DNA of 64,000 bases from contig NZ_JOFL01000012.1 of the NCBI RefSeq assembly GCF_000719265.1, positions 62,001 to 126,000 of the forward strand, in the 5' to 3' direction. The notes beneath the pieces are model-generated. The model saw only the letters and a list, made by a program, of their open reading frames with translations. It did not search any database and was not told the DNA's origin. Source of the DNA: Streptomyces roseoverticillatus. GTDB taxonomy: Bacteria > Actinomycetota > Actinomycetes > Streptomycetales > Streptomycetaceae. Of the stretch, positions 25,082 to 33,862 are shown in pieces. The position numbers and the translations under genes were made by a program. Numbering within the stretch: position 1 is the first letter of the stretch; each line of letters starts with the position of its first letter.

Positions 25082-26443
25082 GTGAGCCAGTACGCATCCA
25101 GGCTCGGCGCCCGCCGCGGCCGCGCGCTCGGCACCCTCGCGGGCACCCCGCTGCGCCGCCTCGGCGCCTCCCGCAAGCCCCGCCGCATCGCGATGCTCAG
25201 CGTTCACACCTCGCCGCTCCACCAGCCCGGCACCGGCGACGCCGGCGGGATGAACGTGTACATCGTGGAGCTGGCCAAGCGGCTCGCCGCGATCAACATC
25301 GAGGTCGAGATCTTCACGCGCGCCACCACCGGCGCCCTCCCGCCCGCCGTCGAACTGGCGCCCGGCGTCCTGGTCCGGCACATCGACGCGGGCCCGTACG
25401 AGGGCCTGGCCAAGGAGGAGCTGCCGGCGCAGCTGTGCGCGTTCACGCACGGCGTGATGCAGGCGTGGGCCGGCCACCGGCCCGGCCACTACGACCTCGT
25501 CCACTCCCACTACTGGCTCTCCGGCCACGTCGGCTGGCTCGCCGCCGAGCGCTGGGGCGTCCCCCTCGTCCACGCCATGCACACCATGGCCAAGGTCAAG
25601 AACGCCGCCCTGGCCGCGGGCGACACGCCCGAGCCCGACACGCGCGTCATCGGCGAGACCCAGATCGTGCGCGCCGCGGACCGGCTCATCGCCAACACCG
25701 AGGGTGAGGCGCGGGAGCTGGTCCACCACTACGACGCCGACCCCGGCCGGGTCGCCGTCGTCCACCCGGGCGTCAACCTGGACCGCTTCCGTCCCGCCGA
25801 CGGGCGGGCGGCGGCCCGCGAGCGGCTCGGCCTGCCCGCCGACGCCCTCGTCCCGCTCTTCGCCGGCCGCATCCAGCCCCTCAAGGCCCCCGACGTGTTG
25901 CTGCGCGCGGTCGCCGAGCTCCTCGACCGGCAGCCGGCGCTGCGCTCGCGCATCGTGGTGCCGGTGGTCGGCGGCCCCAGCGGCAGCGGCATGGCCAAGC
26001 CCGAGGGGCTGCAGAAGCTCGCCGCCCGGCTGGGCATCGCCGACGTCGTCCGCTTCCGCCCCCCGGTCGGCCAGGAACAGCTCGCCGACTGGTACCGGGC
26101 CGCGTCCGTCCTGGTCATGCCGTCCCACAGCGAGTCGTTCGGACTGGTCGCCGCCGAGGCCCAGGCCTGCGGCACGCCCGTCCTCGCAGCGGCCGTCGGC
26201 GGCCTGCCCGTGGCCGTGCGGGACGGTGAGAGCGGCTTCCTCGTCGACGGCCACGACCCCGCCGACTACGCCGCCGTGCTGGGCCGCTTCGCCGACGAGC
26301 CGGGCCTGGCCGGGCGGATGGGCGACGCCGCGGCCCGCCACGCGCGCCGCTTCGGCTGGGGCACGGCCGCGGCCGCCACGGCCGAGGTGTACACCGAGGC
26401 GATGGCCGAGCGGCGGCGTCGCCTACGCTCGTCGCATGTCTGA
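25082..26443 (+). CDS. mshA: D-inositol-3-phosphate glycosyltransferase
   Basis: A 453-residue GT-B enzyme that catalyses the first step of mycothiol synthesis: transfer of GlcNAc from UDP-GlcNAc to 1L-myo-inositol-1-phosphate. The N-terminal motif [22 protein letters not shown] and HSHYWLSG are those of MshA. The donor-site block [26 protein letters not shown] lies near residue 355. A basic N-terminal tail of 33 residues precedes the fold. GTG at 25082 follows GGAGG. It overlaps the YbjN gene by 8 bases. A SigR-type promoter and a palindrome lie upstream. Confidence 0.95.
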   Translation: MSQYASRLGARRGRALGTLAGTPLRRLGASRKPRRIAMLSVHTSPLHQPGTGDAGGMNVYIVELAKRLAAINIEVEIFTRATTGALPPAVELAPGVLVRHIDAGPYEGLAKEELPAQLCAFTHGVMQAWAGHRPGHYDLVHSHYWLSGHVGWLAAERWGVPLVHAMHTMAKVKNAALAAGDTPEPDTRVIGETQIVRAADRLIANTEGEARELVHHYDADPGRVAVVHPGVNLDRFRPADGRAAARERLGLPADALVPLFAGRIQPLKAPDVLLRAVAELLDRQPALRSRIVVPVVGGPSGSGMAKPEGLQKLAARLGIADVVRFRPPVGQEQLADWYRAASVLVMPSHSESFGLVAAEAQACGTPVLAAAVGGLPVAVRDGESGFLVDGHDPADYAAVLGRFADEPGLAGRMGDAAARHARRFGWGTAAAATAEVYTEAMAERRRRLRSSHV

Positions 26444-26957
26444 CGCGAAATCCGTCATCGAGCAGACGTTCCGCGAGGCCGGGCTCGAATGGGAGAACCC
26501 GGCCGACGGCACGTATGTGGTGAAGCTGCCCGGCACGCGCAAGCTCTCCACGACCGTCTCCCTGGTCGTCGGCAAGCACTCGCTCTCCGTCAACGCCTTC
26601 GTGGTGCGCCGCCCCGACGAGAACCACGAGGCGGTGCACCGCTGGCTCCTGGAGCGCAACACCCGGCTGTACGGGCTGGCTTACGCGATCGACCAGCTGG
26701 GTGACATCTACCTCGTCGGCCGGCTGCCGCTGGCCGCGGTCACCCCGGACGAGATCGACCGGCTCCTCGGCACGGTGCTGGAGAACGCCGACGGCAGCTT
26801 CAACACGCTGCTGGAAATGGGCTTCGCCAGCGCCATCCGCAAGGAGTACGCGTGGCGGACGGCCCGCGGCGAGTCGACCCGGAACCTGGAGGCGTTCGCC
26901 CGCTTGACGTCGGATCAGCGGGAGGGGGAGGGCGGGGACGGATCCACAGGGTCGTGA
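26436..26957 (+). CDS. YbjN-domain protein
   Basis: A 173-residue soluble protein of the YbjN/type III-secretion-chaperone-like fold ([30 protein letters not shown], then [19 protein letters not shown] and [15 protein letters not shown]). Function is unknown; E. coli YbjN affects stress responses. Its ATG lies inside the end of mshA (8-base overlap), so it is translationally coupled to mycothiol synthesis. The arrangement is conserved in actinomycetes as I recall. Confidence 0.85.
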   Translation: MSDAKSVIEQTFREAGLEWENPADGTYVVKLPGTRKLSTTVSLVVGKHSLSVNAFVVRRPDENHEAVHRWLLERNTRLYGLAYAIDQLGDIYLVGRLPLAAVTPDEIDRLLGTVLENADGSFNTLLEMGFASAIRKEYAWRTARGESTRNLEAFARLTSDQREGEGGDGSTGS

Positions 26958-26983
26958 CCGGCTGACCGGCTGACCGGGGCGGC

Positions 26984-27250
26984 CCGGCGGGAGGTTTTCC
27001 CGCCGCAATGGCGGGACGCTACGACGGCGCAGCCCGGCGGTGCCGAACCGCGCCGGGGAGGCGAGCGTCTCTCCCGGCGGCTCGCCGGGAGGTTTTCCCG
27101 CCGCAATGGCGGGACGCCACGACGGCGCAGCCCGGCGGTGCCGAACCGCGCCGGGGAGGCGAGCTCTCTCCCGGCGGCCCGCCGGGACGTCTTCCCGCCG
27201 CAACGGTGGGATGCCACGACGGCGCAGCCCGGCGGTGCCGAACCGCGCCG
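26984..27250 (+). repeat. 98-bp tandem repeat, about 2.7 copies, with hairpins
   Basis: Units begin near 26984, 27082 and 27179. Each contains CCCGCCGCAATGGCGGG (7-bp stem, 5-base loop), then GACGGCGCAGCCCGGCGG and TGCCGAACCGCGCC. A second stem, CCCGGCGGCTCGCCGGG, separates units 1 and 2. It fills the gap between the YbjN gene and the convergent MFS gene; no gene is present. Confidence 0.85.
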
Positions 27251-27266
27251 CCCGCCCGGCCAGGGC

Positions 27267-28640
27267 CTAGGCCGGCGAACCCGCCGGATCCGCGGCCGAA
27301 GGCCGTGCGCCGGGCTTCTCCGCAGCCGCCCCCGCAGCCGCCTCAGGAGCCGTCTCCGCAGCCTTCTCAGGAGCCGTCTCCGCAGCCACTCCCGGAGCCG
27401 TATCCGCCGCCGCCCCCGTCGCGAGACCCGTCGCCGGAACCCTCCGCATCAGGAGCCAGTACCCACCCGCAGTCACCGTCCCCACCACCGCGCACCCCGC
27501 CCACAGCACATCCGCGCCGAACCGGTCGATGACCGTGCCGCCCGCGATCGGCGCGATGAGCGACGCAGTCGCCCACGACAGGGTGTACATGCCCTGGTAG
27601 CGGCCGCGGCCGTGCACCGGCGAGAGGCGGGCGACCAGGCCCATCTGGATGGGCGAGTTGATGATCTCCGCGAGCGTCCACACGCACACGGTCAGCATGT
27701 ACACCGCGAGCGAGCCGGCGAAGGCGGTGAGCCCGAAGCCGTAGCCGCCGAGGAGGGCCGCGAGGACCATCAGCATCCGCTGGTCCCGGTGCTCGATGAA
27801 GCGGGTGACGGGGATCTGGACGGCGACGATCAGGACGCCGTTGACGGCGATGGCCATGCCGAAGTCCTTCGTGGAGAACCCGCCGTCCGCCATGGCCACC
27901 GGCAGGGCGACCTGGGACTGCAGGAACACCACGGCGAGGAGGAAGGACAGGCCGACCACGGCCATGAAGCGCCCGTCGCGCAGCACGGTGCCCATGCTGA
28001 CGGCCGGCTCGCCGCCCTTCGCCGCGCCGCCGGCCGCCACGGCGTCCGGCCGGGACTCCGGCAGCTTCACGAAGACCAGCACCGCGCAGAGCATCGTCAT
28101 CGCGGCTTCGCCGAGGAAGCCGATCAGGTAGCTGTACTCGGCGACGAAGCCCGCGGCGACCGACGAGATCGCGAAGCCGAGGTTGATCGCCCAGTAGTTC
28201 AGGGCGAAGGCCCGCACCCGGTCCTCGGGGGCGACGATGTCCGCCATCATCGCCTGGACCGCGGGGCGGGAGGCGTTGCTGGCCATGCCGACGACGAACG
28301 CGACGACCGATATGGCCACCGGGTCGGTCATGAAGCCCAGCACCGCGACCGACACGGCGGTCGAGGCCTGGGCGATCAGCAGGGTGGGCCGGCGGCCGAG
28401 CCGGTCGGTCATCACGCCGGCGCCGATGGACGAGACGACGCTGCCGAGGCCGAGCAGGGCGCCGACGAAGCCGGCGAACGAGGCGGAGTGGCCCTGGTCG
28501 GCGGTGAGGAACATGGCCAGGAAGATGGAGACGAAGGCGCCCAGCCGGTTGACGAGCGTGGAGGCCCACAGCCACCAGAAGGCCCGGGGCAACCCCGAGA
28601 CGCTCTCCTTCGCGGCTCGTCTGACGCTCGCGACGGACAT
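27267..28640 (-). CDS. MFS transporter (multidrug-efflux type)
   Basis: A 457-residue membrane protein with 12 predicted helices. The MFS motif DRLGRRPTLL lies between helices 2 and 3, and a longer Ala/Gly-rich loop sits in the middle. The last 60 residues are an Ala/Glu/Pro-rich soluble tail made of imperfect repeats (ETAPEKAAETAPEAAA). ATG at 28640 follows GGGGGGAT at good spacing. The in-frame ATG at 28655 is five codons upstream and lacks a ribosome site. The gene is convergent with the YbjN gene. Substrate unknown. Confidence 0.85.
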   Translation of the reverse strand: MSVASVRRAAKESVSGLPRAFWWLWASTLVNRLGAFVSIFLAMFLTADQGHSASFAGFVGALLGLGSVVSSIGAGVMTDRLGRRPTLLIAQASTAVSVAVLGFMTDPVAISVVAFVVGMASNASRPAVQAMMADIVAPEDRVRAFALNYWAINLGFAISSVAAGFVAEYSYLIGFLGEAAMTMLCAVLVFVKLPESRPDAVAAGGAAKGGEPAVSMGTVLRDGRFMAVVGLSFLLAVVFLQSQVALPVAMADGGFSTKDFGMAIAVNGVLIVAVQIPVTRFIEHRDQRMLMVLAALLGGYGFGLTAFAGSLAVYMLTVCVWTLAEIINSPIQMGLVARLSPVHGRGRYQGMYTLSWATASLIAPIAGGTVIDRFGADVLWAGCAVVGTVTAGGYWLLMRRVPATGLATGAAADTAPGVAAETAPEKAAETAPEAAAGAAAEKPGARPSAADPAGSPA

Positions 28641-28793
28641 TCCGGATCCCCCCATGTGTAAGTGCCGAACACGCTAGGCGCAAGTTACACACACCTGAGG
28701 TGAACCTGCCATCCGATTGCCGTTCGCCGTCAATCGACGGCGGTCCCGGCAGCGCGCACGGCACCACCCACGCGGTCGATTACGCTCATGGGC

Positions 28794-29555
28794 ATGGCCG
28801 ACGCACCGTACAAGCTGATCCTCCTCCGCCACGGCGAGAGCGAGTGGAACGCCAAGAACCTGTTCACCGGCTGGGTGGACGTCAACCTGAACGAGAAGGG
28901 CGAGAAGGAGGCGGTCCGGGGCGGCGAGCTGCTCAAGGACGCCGGTCTGCTCCCCGACGTGGTCCACACCTCCCTGCAGAAGCGCGCCATCCGCACCGCG
29001 CAGCTCGCCCTGGAGGCCGCCGACCGCCACTGGATTCCGGTTCACCGCTCCTGGCGGCTGAACGAGCGCCACTACGGCGCCCTGCAGGGCAAGGACAAGG
29101 CCCAGACCCTGGCCGAGTTCGGCGAGGAGCAGTTCATGCTCTGGCGCCGCTCCTACGACACCCCGCCGCCCGCCCTTGAGGACGGCACCGAGTTCTCCCA
29201 GAGCGAGGACCCGCGCTACGCCTCGATCCCGACCGAGCTGCGCCCGCGCACCGAGTGCCTCAAGGACGTCGTCGTCCGCATGCTGCCGTACTGGTACGAC
29301 GGCATCGTCCCGGACCTCCTCGCCGGCCGCACCGTCCTCGTCGCCGCGCACGGCAACTCCCTGCGCGCCCTGGTCAAGCACCTGGACGGGATCTCCGACG
29401 CGGACATCGCGGGCCTGAACATCCCCACCGGCATCCCGCTCGCCTACGAGCTCGACGCCGACTTCCGCCCGGTCAAGCCCGGCGGCACGTACCTCGACCC
29501 GGAGGCCGCCAAGGCCGCCATCGAGGCCGTGAAGAACCAGGGCAAGAAGAAGTGA
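28794..29555 (+). CDS. gpmA: 2,3-bisphosphoglycerate-dependent phosphoglycerate mutase
   Basis: A 253-residue glycolytic enzyme that interconverts 3- and 2-phosphoglycerate through a phosphohistidine. The active-site signature [10 protein letters not shown] has His13. The second His is in [11 protein letters not shown], and RRSYDTPPP and ERHYGALQG are conserved substrate loops. Length is that of Streptomyces Gpm. ATG at 28794 is preferred over one two codons upstream. Confidence 0.96.
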   Translation: MADAPYKLILLRHGESEWNAKNLFTGWVDVNLNEKGEKEAVRGGELLKDAGLLPDVVHTSLQKRAIRTAQLALEAADRHWIPVHRSWRLNERHYGALQGKDKAQTLAEFGEEQFMLWRRSYDTPPPALEDGTEFSQSEDPRYASIPTELRPRTECLKDVVVRMLPYWYDGIVPDLLAGRTVLVAAHGNSLRALVKHLDGISDADIAGLNIPTGIPLAYELDADFRPVKPGGTYLDPEAAKAAIEAVKNQGKKK

Positions 29556-29588
29556 CCCCGGCCCCCTGACGGGGGCTCATGGGACGGC

Positions 29589-29628
29589 AGGCCCCCTGCC
29601 GGCGCGTAAAAGCGCTGGTGGGGGGCCT
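29589..29628 (+). terminator. hairpin after gpmA
   Basis: AGGCCCCC (29589-29596) pairs with GGGGGCCT (29621-29628), and inner GCGC arms close a TAAAA loop. CTTG follows. It ends the gpmA transcript before the next secreted-protein gene. Confidence 0.6.
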
Positions 29629-29736
29629 CTTGCTGTGGCGAACGGGTTGCATGGTCACCGAATGGAGCAAGACGGATACGGTGCGGATGCGGCGGGCGTG
29701 TCTTCAGGTGAGCCTCGGAAGCAAGGAGGTAACACC

Positions 29737-30513
29737 ATGCATTCAATCCGCTCCGCCATATGCGGTGCAGCCACCGTCGTCGCCGTCGTCGCGGCGCCCG
29801 TCGTCCCCGCCTACGCCCTCGGGGGCAGCATCGCCCCGACGGCCGGCGAGGCCGCCGCCGTCCCGGCCACGGGCCACTGCGGTGACGACGACCACGGTCG
29901 TCACGACCATGACCACGGCCGCGGCGATTGCGGCCGCCACGACCACGACGGCTGGGGCGACCACGACGGCCGTGGCGACCACGGCCGCGGTGACCACGAC
30001 GGCTGGGGTGACCACGACGACGGTTGGGGTGACCACGGCCGCGGCGATAACGACCACGGCCGGGGTGACCACGACCACGGGCGCGGCGACCACGACCACG
30101 GCCGGGGTGACCACGACCACGGGCGTGGCGACCACGATCACGGGCGCGGTGACCACGACCACGGCCGGGGTGACCACGACCACGGCCGCGGCGATCACGA
30201 TCACGGGCGCGGTGACCACGGACGCGGCGACCACGACCACGGGCGAGGCGACCACGACGGCCGTGGCGACCACGGCCGCGGTGACCACGACGGGCGCGGC
30301 GACCACGACGGACGTGGTGACCACGACGGGCGTGGTGACCACGACCACGGCCGTCCGCACCACTCCTCCCACGCGGGTGGCGGCGCTACCGCGCTCGCGG
30401 CCTCCACGGAGTCGACGGACGCCCCGGTGCTCATCCTGGCCGGTACCGCGACCGCCGGTCTCATCGGCGGCATGATCTGGTACCGCCGCCGCGCCGCCGG
30501 CGCCGTCAAGTAG
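29737..30513 (+). CDS. secreted His/Asp/Gly-rich repeat protein with C-terminal membrane anchor
   Basis: A perfect AAGGAGGT lies 6 bases before the ATG. The 258-residue product starts with a signal peptide (about residues 1-28, ending PAYA). About residues 50-205 are a repeat of the heptad GRGDHDH and shorter variants (GRGDHD, GRGDH, DGWGDHD), more than 15 units, nearly all Asp, His, Gly and Arg. A short Ser/Ala linker, a hydrophobic helix (VLILAGTATAGLIGGMIW) and a YRRRAAGAVK tail end the protein. The layout is that of a wall or membrane-anchored surface protein without a clear LPXTG. The His/Asp density suggests binding of Zn, Ni, Cu or Fe. The gene is followed after 22 bases by a class F sortase, which I infer handles this protein. 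Confidence 0.8.
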   Translation: MHSIRSAICGAATVVAVVAAPVVPAYALGGSIAPTAGEAAAVPATGHCGDDDHGRHDHDHGRGDCGRHDHDGWGDHDGRGDHGRGDHDGWGDHDDGWGDHGRGDNDHGRGDHDHGRGDHDHGRGDHDHGRGDHDHGRGDHDHGRGDHDHGRGDHDHGRGDHGRGDHDHGRGDHDGRGDHGRGDHDGRGDHDGRGDHDGRGDHDHGRPHHSSHAGGGATALAASTESTDAPVLILAGTATAGLIGGMIWYRRRAAGAVK

Positions 30514-30535
30514 TGACGGGGAGCGAACGGGCGTC

Positions 30536-31423
30536 ATGTCAGAAGCGCGTGCGGGCGGCCGTAACCGCCTGCTGACGAGGGTGGCCTGGGCAGCCTTGCT
30601 GCTGGTCCTGTGCCTGATCGGCAACGACAGGGCCGAGGAGCCGGAGACCCCGGCCCCGGGCCGCCACAGCACCGCGGCCAAGAGCCACCCCCACGCGCAC
30701 GGCCTGCCCCCGGCACACGATCCGTTGCCGGGGGCCGGCCCCCAGACCCTGGAGGTCAAGGTCCTGGGGCTCAAGGCCCCGATCGAGGGCCACGGCCTCG
30801 ACAAGCTGGGCGGCGTCGAGCTGCCGCCGTACGAGCGGGCCGACGCGGTCGCCTGGTACAAGGACGGCCCCTCGCCGGGCAGTGAGGGCCCCGCCGTCAT
30901 CGTCGGTCACGTCGACACCGAGAAGGCCCCGGCCGTCTTCGCCGGGCTCAGCGTCCTCAAGCGCGGCGCGAAGATCCATGTGACCCGTACGGACGGGATC
31001 GTCGCCGAGTTCACCGTCGAGGACATCGCCGTCGTCCCCAACGACCCCTTCGACGCCGACAAGCTCTACGGGCCCCTCGACACCGACCGGGCGGAACTCC
31101 GCCTGGTCACCTGCGGCGGCGACTACGACCGCAAGAAGCACCTCTACAGCGCCAACGTCGTCGTCAGCTCGTACCTGACCGGCGCGGCGCAGGCACCACA
31201 ACCGCAGCAGCAGCCACCGCAACCGCAGAAGCCCCAGGAGCAGCAGCCTCAGCAGCCGCCGCCCCAGCAACAGCAGCCTCAGCAGCAACCGCCCCAGCAG
31301 CCTCAGGCTCCCACCCAGAAGCCGAGCCCGGCCGCCCCGGCGCCCGCCGTCCCCGGAACCGGCGAAACCGGCGAGACGGACGAGAACGAAGCCGACCCCG
31401 AGGACGAGCGAGCCGAGCAGTGA
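30536..31423 (+). CDS. class F sortase
   Basis: A 295-residue membrane-anchored transpeptidase. It has an N-terminal transmembrane helix (about residues 14-30) and a sortase beta-barrel at about 60-215 with catalytic His125 in VGHVDTEK and Cys193 in RLVTCGG. A conserved NVVV strand follows. Class F enzymes are the short actinobacterial sortases whose substrates are poorly known. The last 75 residues are an unusual Pro/Gln-rich tail ending in acidic residues, which sortases do not need. It is co-transcribed with the His/Asp-rich protein 22 bases upstream. Confidence 0.88.
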   Translation: MSEARAGGRNRLLTRVAWAALLLVLCLIGNDRAEEPETPAPGRHSTAAKSHPHAHGLPPAHDPLPGAGPQTLEVKVLGLKAPIEGHGLDKLGGVELPPYERADAVAWYKDGPSPGSEGPAVIVGHVDTEKAPAVFAGLSVLKRGAKIHVTRTDGIVAEFTVEDIAVVPNDPFDADKLYGPLDTDRAELRLVTCGGDYDRKKHLYSANVVVSSYLTGAAQAPQPQQQPPQPQKPQEQQPQQPPPQQQQPQQQPPQQPQAPTQKPSPAAPAPAVPGTGETGETDENEADPEDERAEQ

Positions 31424-31424
31424 G

Positions 31425-31458
31425 AGAACCCCCGGCCGGAGCACCGGCCGGGGGTTCT
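31425..31458. terminator. bidirectional hairpin terminator
   Basis: A perfect 15-bp stem (31425-31439 / 31444-31458) with a 4-base loop lies between the sortase (plus) and the Cys-rich gene (minus). TTCTTCC follows on the plus strand. Confidence 0.8.
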
Positions 31459-31486
31459 TCCCGTGAGTGACGTGCGAGGTGCGGGG

Positions 31487-31597
31487 CTAGCTGCAGCCGC
31501 CGCCGCACTGGCACGAGCCGCCGGACTGGCATCCGCAGGAGCAGCCTGGGCCGCACGTGCAGCCTGCCTGAGTACGTGCGGGAGGGGTCTGGGTCAT
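31487..31597 (-). CDS. mtpA: metallothionein-like Cys-rich small protein
   Basis: The gene is only 36 codons, with GAGGAGGT 8 bases before the ATG. After MTQTPPARTQAG, the protein has eight cysteines in 23 residues (positions 13, 15, 19, 21, 23, 29, 31, 35), in CxC and CxCxC patterns with Gly/Ser spacers and no aromatic residues. That is a soft-metal cluster protein. It lies downstream of phoU on the same strand, 153 bases away. A phoU-mtpA pair with a metallothionein-like product is described in S. coelicolor, which fits. The metal (Cu, Zn or Cd) cannot be told from sequence. Confidence 0.78.
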   Translation of the reverse strand: MTQTPPARTQAGCTCGPGCSCGCQSGGSCQCGGGCS

Positions 31598-31750
31598 GTG
31601 CGGGTACCTCCTCGAAGGGTGGTTGCCTGCCCCCAGTCAATGACCGCCCGATCCGTCCGTCAATGCCCCTCGCGTACGTACGTACGGGCGCACAGAGGGC
31701 GCGTGGAAGCACTCACGAGGGGCTGCACTCCCTCGCTCGCACGCCCCGGC

Positions 31751-32440
31751 TCAAGCGTCGGCGTCCCCGCCCGTCCGGCCCTCCGACTGCGTCAGCTCGT
31801 CCGCGTGCTCGCCCGTGACCAGGTAGACCACCCGCTTCGCGACCGACACCGCGTGGTCCGCGAACCGCTCGTAGTAGCGGCCCAGCAGCGTCACGTCGAC
31901 CGCCGTCTCGATGCCGTGCCGCCAGCGGTCGTCCATCAGGTGCTGGAAGAGCGTCCGGTGCAGCAGGTCCATCGCGTCGTCGTCCTGCTCCAGCTGCAGC
32001 GCCAGGTCGACGTCCTTGGTGATGATCACCTCGCCGGCCTTGGCCATCAGCCGCTGCGCCAGCTGGCCCATCTCCAGGATCGTCGCGTGCAGGTCGCGCG
32101 GCACCGCAGTGTCCGGGAAGCGCAGCCGCGCCAGCTTGGCGACGTGCTGGGCCAGGTCGCCCGAGCGCTCCAGGTCCGCGCTCATGCGCAGCGACGTGAC
32201 CACGATCCGCAGATCCGTGGCGACCGGCTGCTGCCGCGCGAGCAGCGCGACGGCCCGCTCCTCCAGGTCCCGCTGGAGGTCGTCCACCTTCGCGTCCGCC
32301 GCGATCACGGACTCCGCGAGCTTGAGGTCCGCGTCCAGGATCGCCGTGGTGGCGCGCCCGATCGCCGACCCGACGAGCCGGGCCATCTCCACCAGGCCCT
32401 CGCCGATCGAATCCAGCTCCTCGTGGTACGCGTCCCGCAT
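31751..32440 (-). CDS. phoU: phosphate transport regulator PhoU
   Basis: A 229-residue all-helical protein of two PhoU repeats. The metal-binding motifs are DLERSGDLAQHVAKLA in the first and YYERFADHAVSVAKRVVYLV in the second. PhoU connects Pst phosphate transport with PhoR signalling and represses the Pho regulon when phosphate is high. ATG at 32440 gives the usual length. The frame is open far upstream but antisense to phoR. It is divergent from phoR/phoP across an intergenic PHO box. A short Cys-rich gene follows downstream. Confidence 0.95.
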   Translation of the reverse strand: MRDAYHEELDSIGEGLVEMARLVGSAIGRATTAILDADLKLAESVIAADAKVDDLQRDLEERAVALLARQQPVATDLRIVVTSLRMSADLERSGDLAQHVAKLARLRFPDTAVPRDLHATILEMGQLAQRLMAKAGEVIITKDVDLALQLEQDDDAMDLLHRTLFQHLMDDRWRHGIETAVDVTLLGRYYERFADHAVSVAKRVVYLVTGEHADELTQSEGRTGGDADA

Positions 32441-32535
32441 TGCCTGACCTTCTCTCTGCCGAGTGAAACAGTGGGCCGAACCGTATGGCCGCCCACGCTC
32501 CCACGTTCTGACCGGAACGCGACGGCTGCGGCGCC

Positions 32536-32568
32536 CTGGAGTGAACCCGTACCGACGCCGAGGTGAAC
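32536..32568 (-). promoter_or_regulatory. PHO box (three direct repeat units)
   Basis: On the minus strand three consecutive 11-base units read GTTCACCTCGG, CGTCGGTACGG and GTTCACTCCAG. Spacing and GTTCACC heads fit PhoP binding units. The site lies between phoU and phoR and probably controls both. Confidence 0.85.
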
Positions 32569-32641
32569 TCTCGGCAACGTGTGTTCGAGGCGGCACCCAT
32601 TTGGCTGTGGACGGTCCGCACCACCCGCATAACCTGGACTC

Positions 32642-33862
32642 ATGAACGTGGACGCGGCCCTCGCCGCAGCGGCAGCGCTCGCCGGGCTGTGCACCGGTGT
32701 GATCGCGATGCTCGCGTTCCGCTGGAGCGAACGCGACCAGGCCCGCCCGACCCGCAGCTCCCTGCACACCGACGCCGTGCTCCCGCCCGGCGTCGACACC
32801 GTGCTCTCGGTGCTGCGCTCGTCGGCCGTGGTCCTGGACGAGGCCGACGCCGTGGTCAAGGCCAGCTCCGCCGCGTACGCCCTCGGGCTCGTACGCGGCG
32901 GGAAACTGGCCGTCGAGCCCATGCTGCAGATGGCCCGCGACACCCGGCGGGACGGCGAGATACGCCAGGTCGAGCTCGACCTCCCCAGGCGCGGCACCGG
33001 CCGCGGCGAGGCCCTCGCGGTCTCCGCCCGCGTCGCCCCGCTCGGCTCCCGGCTCGTCCTGCTGCTGGTGGAGGACCTCACCGAGGCCCGCCGCATCGAG
33101 GCCGTCCGCCGCGACTTCGTCGCCAACGTCAGCCACGAGCTCAAGACGCCGGTCGGCGCCCTCTCCCTGCTCTCCGAGGCCGTCATGGACGCCGCCGAGG
33201 ACCCCGAGGCGGTCCACCGCTTCGCGGGCCGCATGCAGATCGAGGCCACCCGGCTCACCAACCTCGTCCAGGAGCTCATCGACCTCTCCCGGGTGCAGAA
33301 CGACGACCCGCTGGAGGACGCCGAGCCCGTCCGCGTCGACGAGCTCGTCGCCGAGGCCATCGACCGCTGCCGCCACCAGGCCTCCACCAAGCAGATCACC
33401 ATGGCCGCCGGAGGCACCGCCGACCTGCACGTCTGGGGCAACCGCGGCCAGCTCGCCGCCGCCCTCGGCAACCTCGTCGAGAACGCCGTCAACTACAGCC
33501 CCGCCCGTACCCGCGTCGGCATCGCCGCCCGCCACATCGCGGCGCCCGGCGGCGCCCTGATCGAGATCGCCGTCACCGACCAGGGCATCGGCATCTCCGA
33601 GAAGGACCGCGAGCGGGTCTTCGAGCGGTTCTACCGCGTCGACCCGGCCCGCTCGCGCGCCACCGGCGGGACCGGCCTCGGCCTTGCCATCGTCAAGCAC
33701 GTGGCCGCCTCGCACGGCGGTGAGGTCACGGTCTGGAGCGCCGAGGGCCAGGGCTCGACGTTCACCCTGCGACTCCCCGAGGCGGGCGCGGTCCGTGACC
33801 GCGACCGCAATCCCCACCCTTCCGTTGTCGAACACCTTCCCGCCCCGGAGGTCCTTCCGTGA
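32642..33862 (+). CDS. phoR: phosphate-sensing histidine kinase PhoR
   Basis: A 406-residue kinase with one N-terminal membrane segment (ALAAAAALAGLCTGVIAMLAF) and a PAS-like region at about residues 50-145. The HisKA box DFVANVSHELKTPVGALSLL has His165. Catalytic boxes are NLVENAVNYSP, DQGIGISEKD and GGTGLGLAIVKH. It phosphorylates PhoP on phosphate limitation. ATG at 32642. The stop overlaps a GTG that begins a duplicated copy of the phoP start. This separates the two genes by 130 bases, although in relatives the pair, as I recall it, overlaps. Confidence 0.95.
   Translation: MNVDAALAAAAALAGLCTGVIAMLAFRWSERDQARPTRSSLHTDAVLPPGVDTVLSVLRSSAVVLDEADAVVKASSAAYALGLVRGGKLAVEPMLQMARDTRRDGEIRQVELDLPRRGTGRGEALAVSARVAPLGSRLVLLLVEDLTEARRIEAVRRDFVANVSHELKTPVGALSLLSEAVMDAAEDPEAVHRFAGRMQIEATRLTNLVQELIDLSRVQNDDPLEDAEPVRVDELVAEAIDRCRHQASTKQITMAAGGTADLHVWGNRGQLAAALGNLVENAVNYSPARTRVGIAARHIAAPGGALIEIAVTDQGIGISEKDRERVFERFYRVDPARSRATGGTGLGLAIVKHVAASHGGEVTVWSAEGQGSTFTLRLPEAGAVRDRDRNPHPSVVEHLPAPEVLP

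Noticed and set aside
29960..30360. Regular short repeats resembling a CRISPR array
   Set aside because: The repeats are contiguous with no unique spacers, stay in frame, and encode the GRGDHDH protein repeat. No cas genes are nearby.
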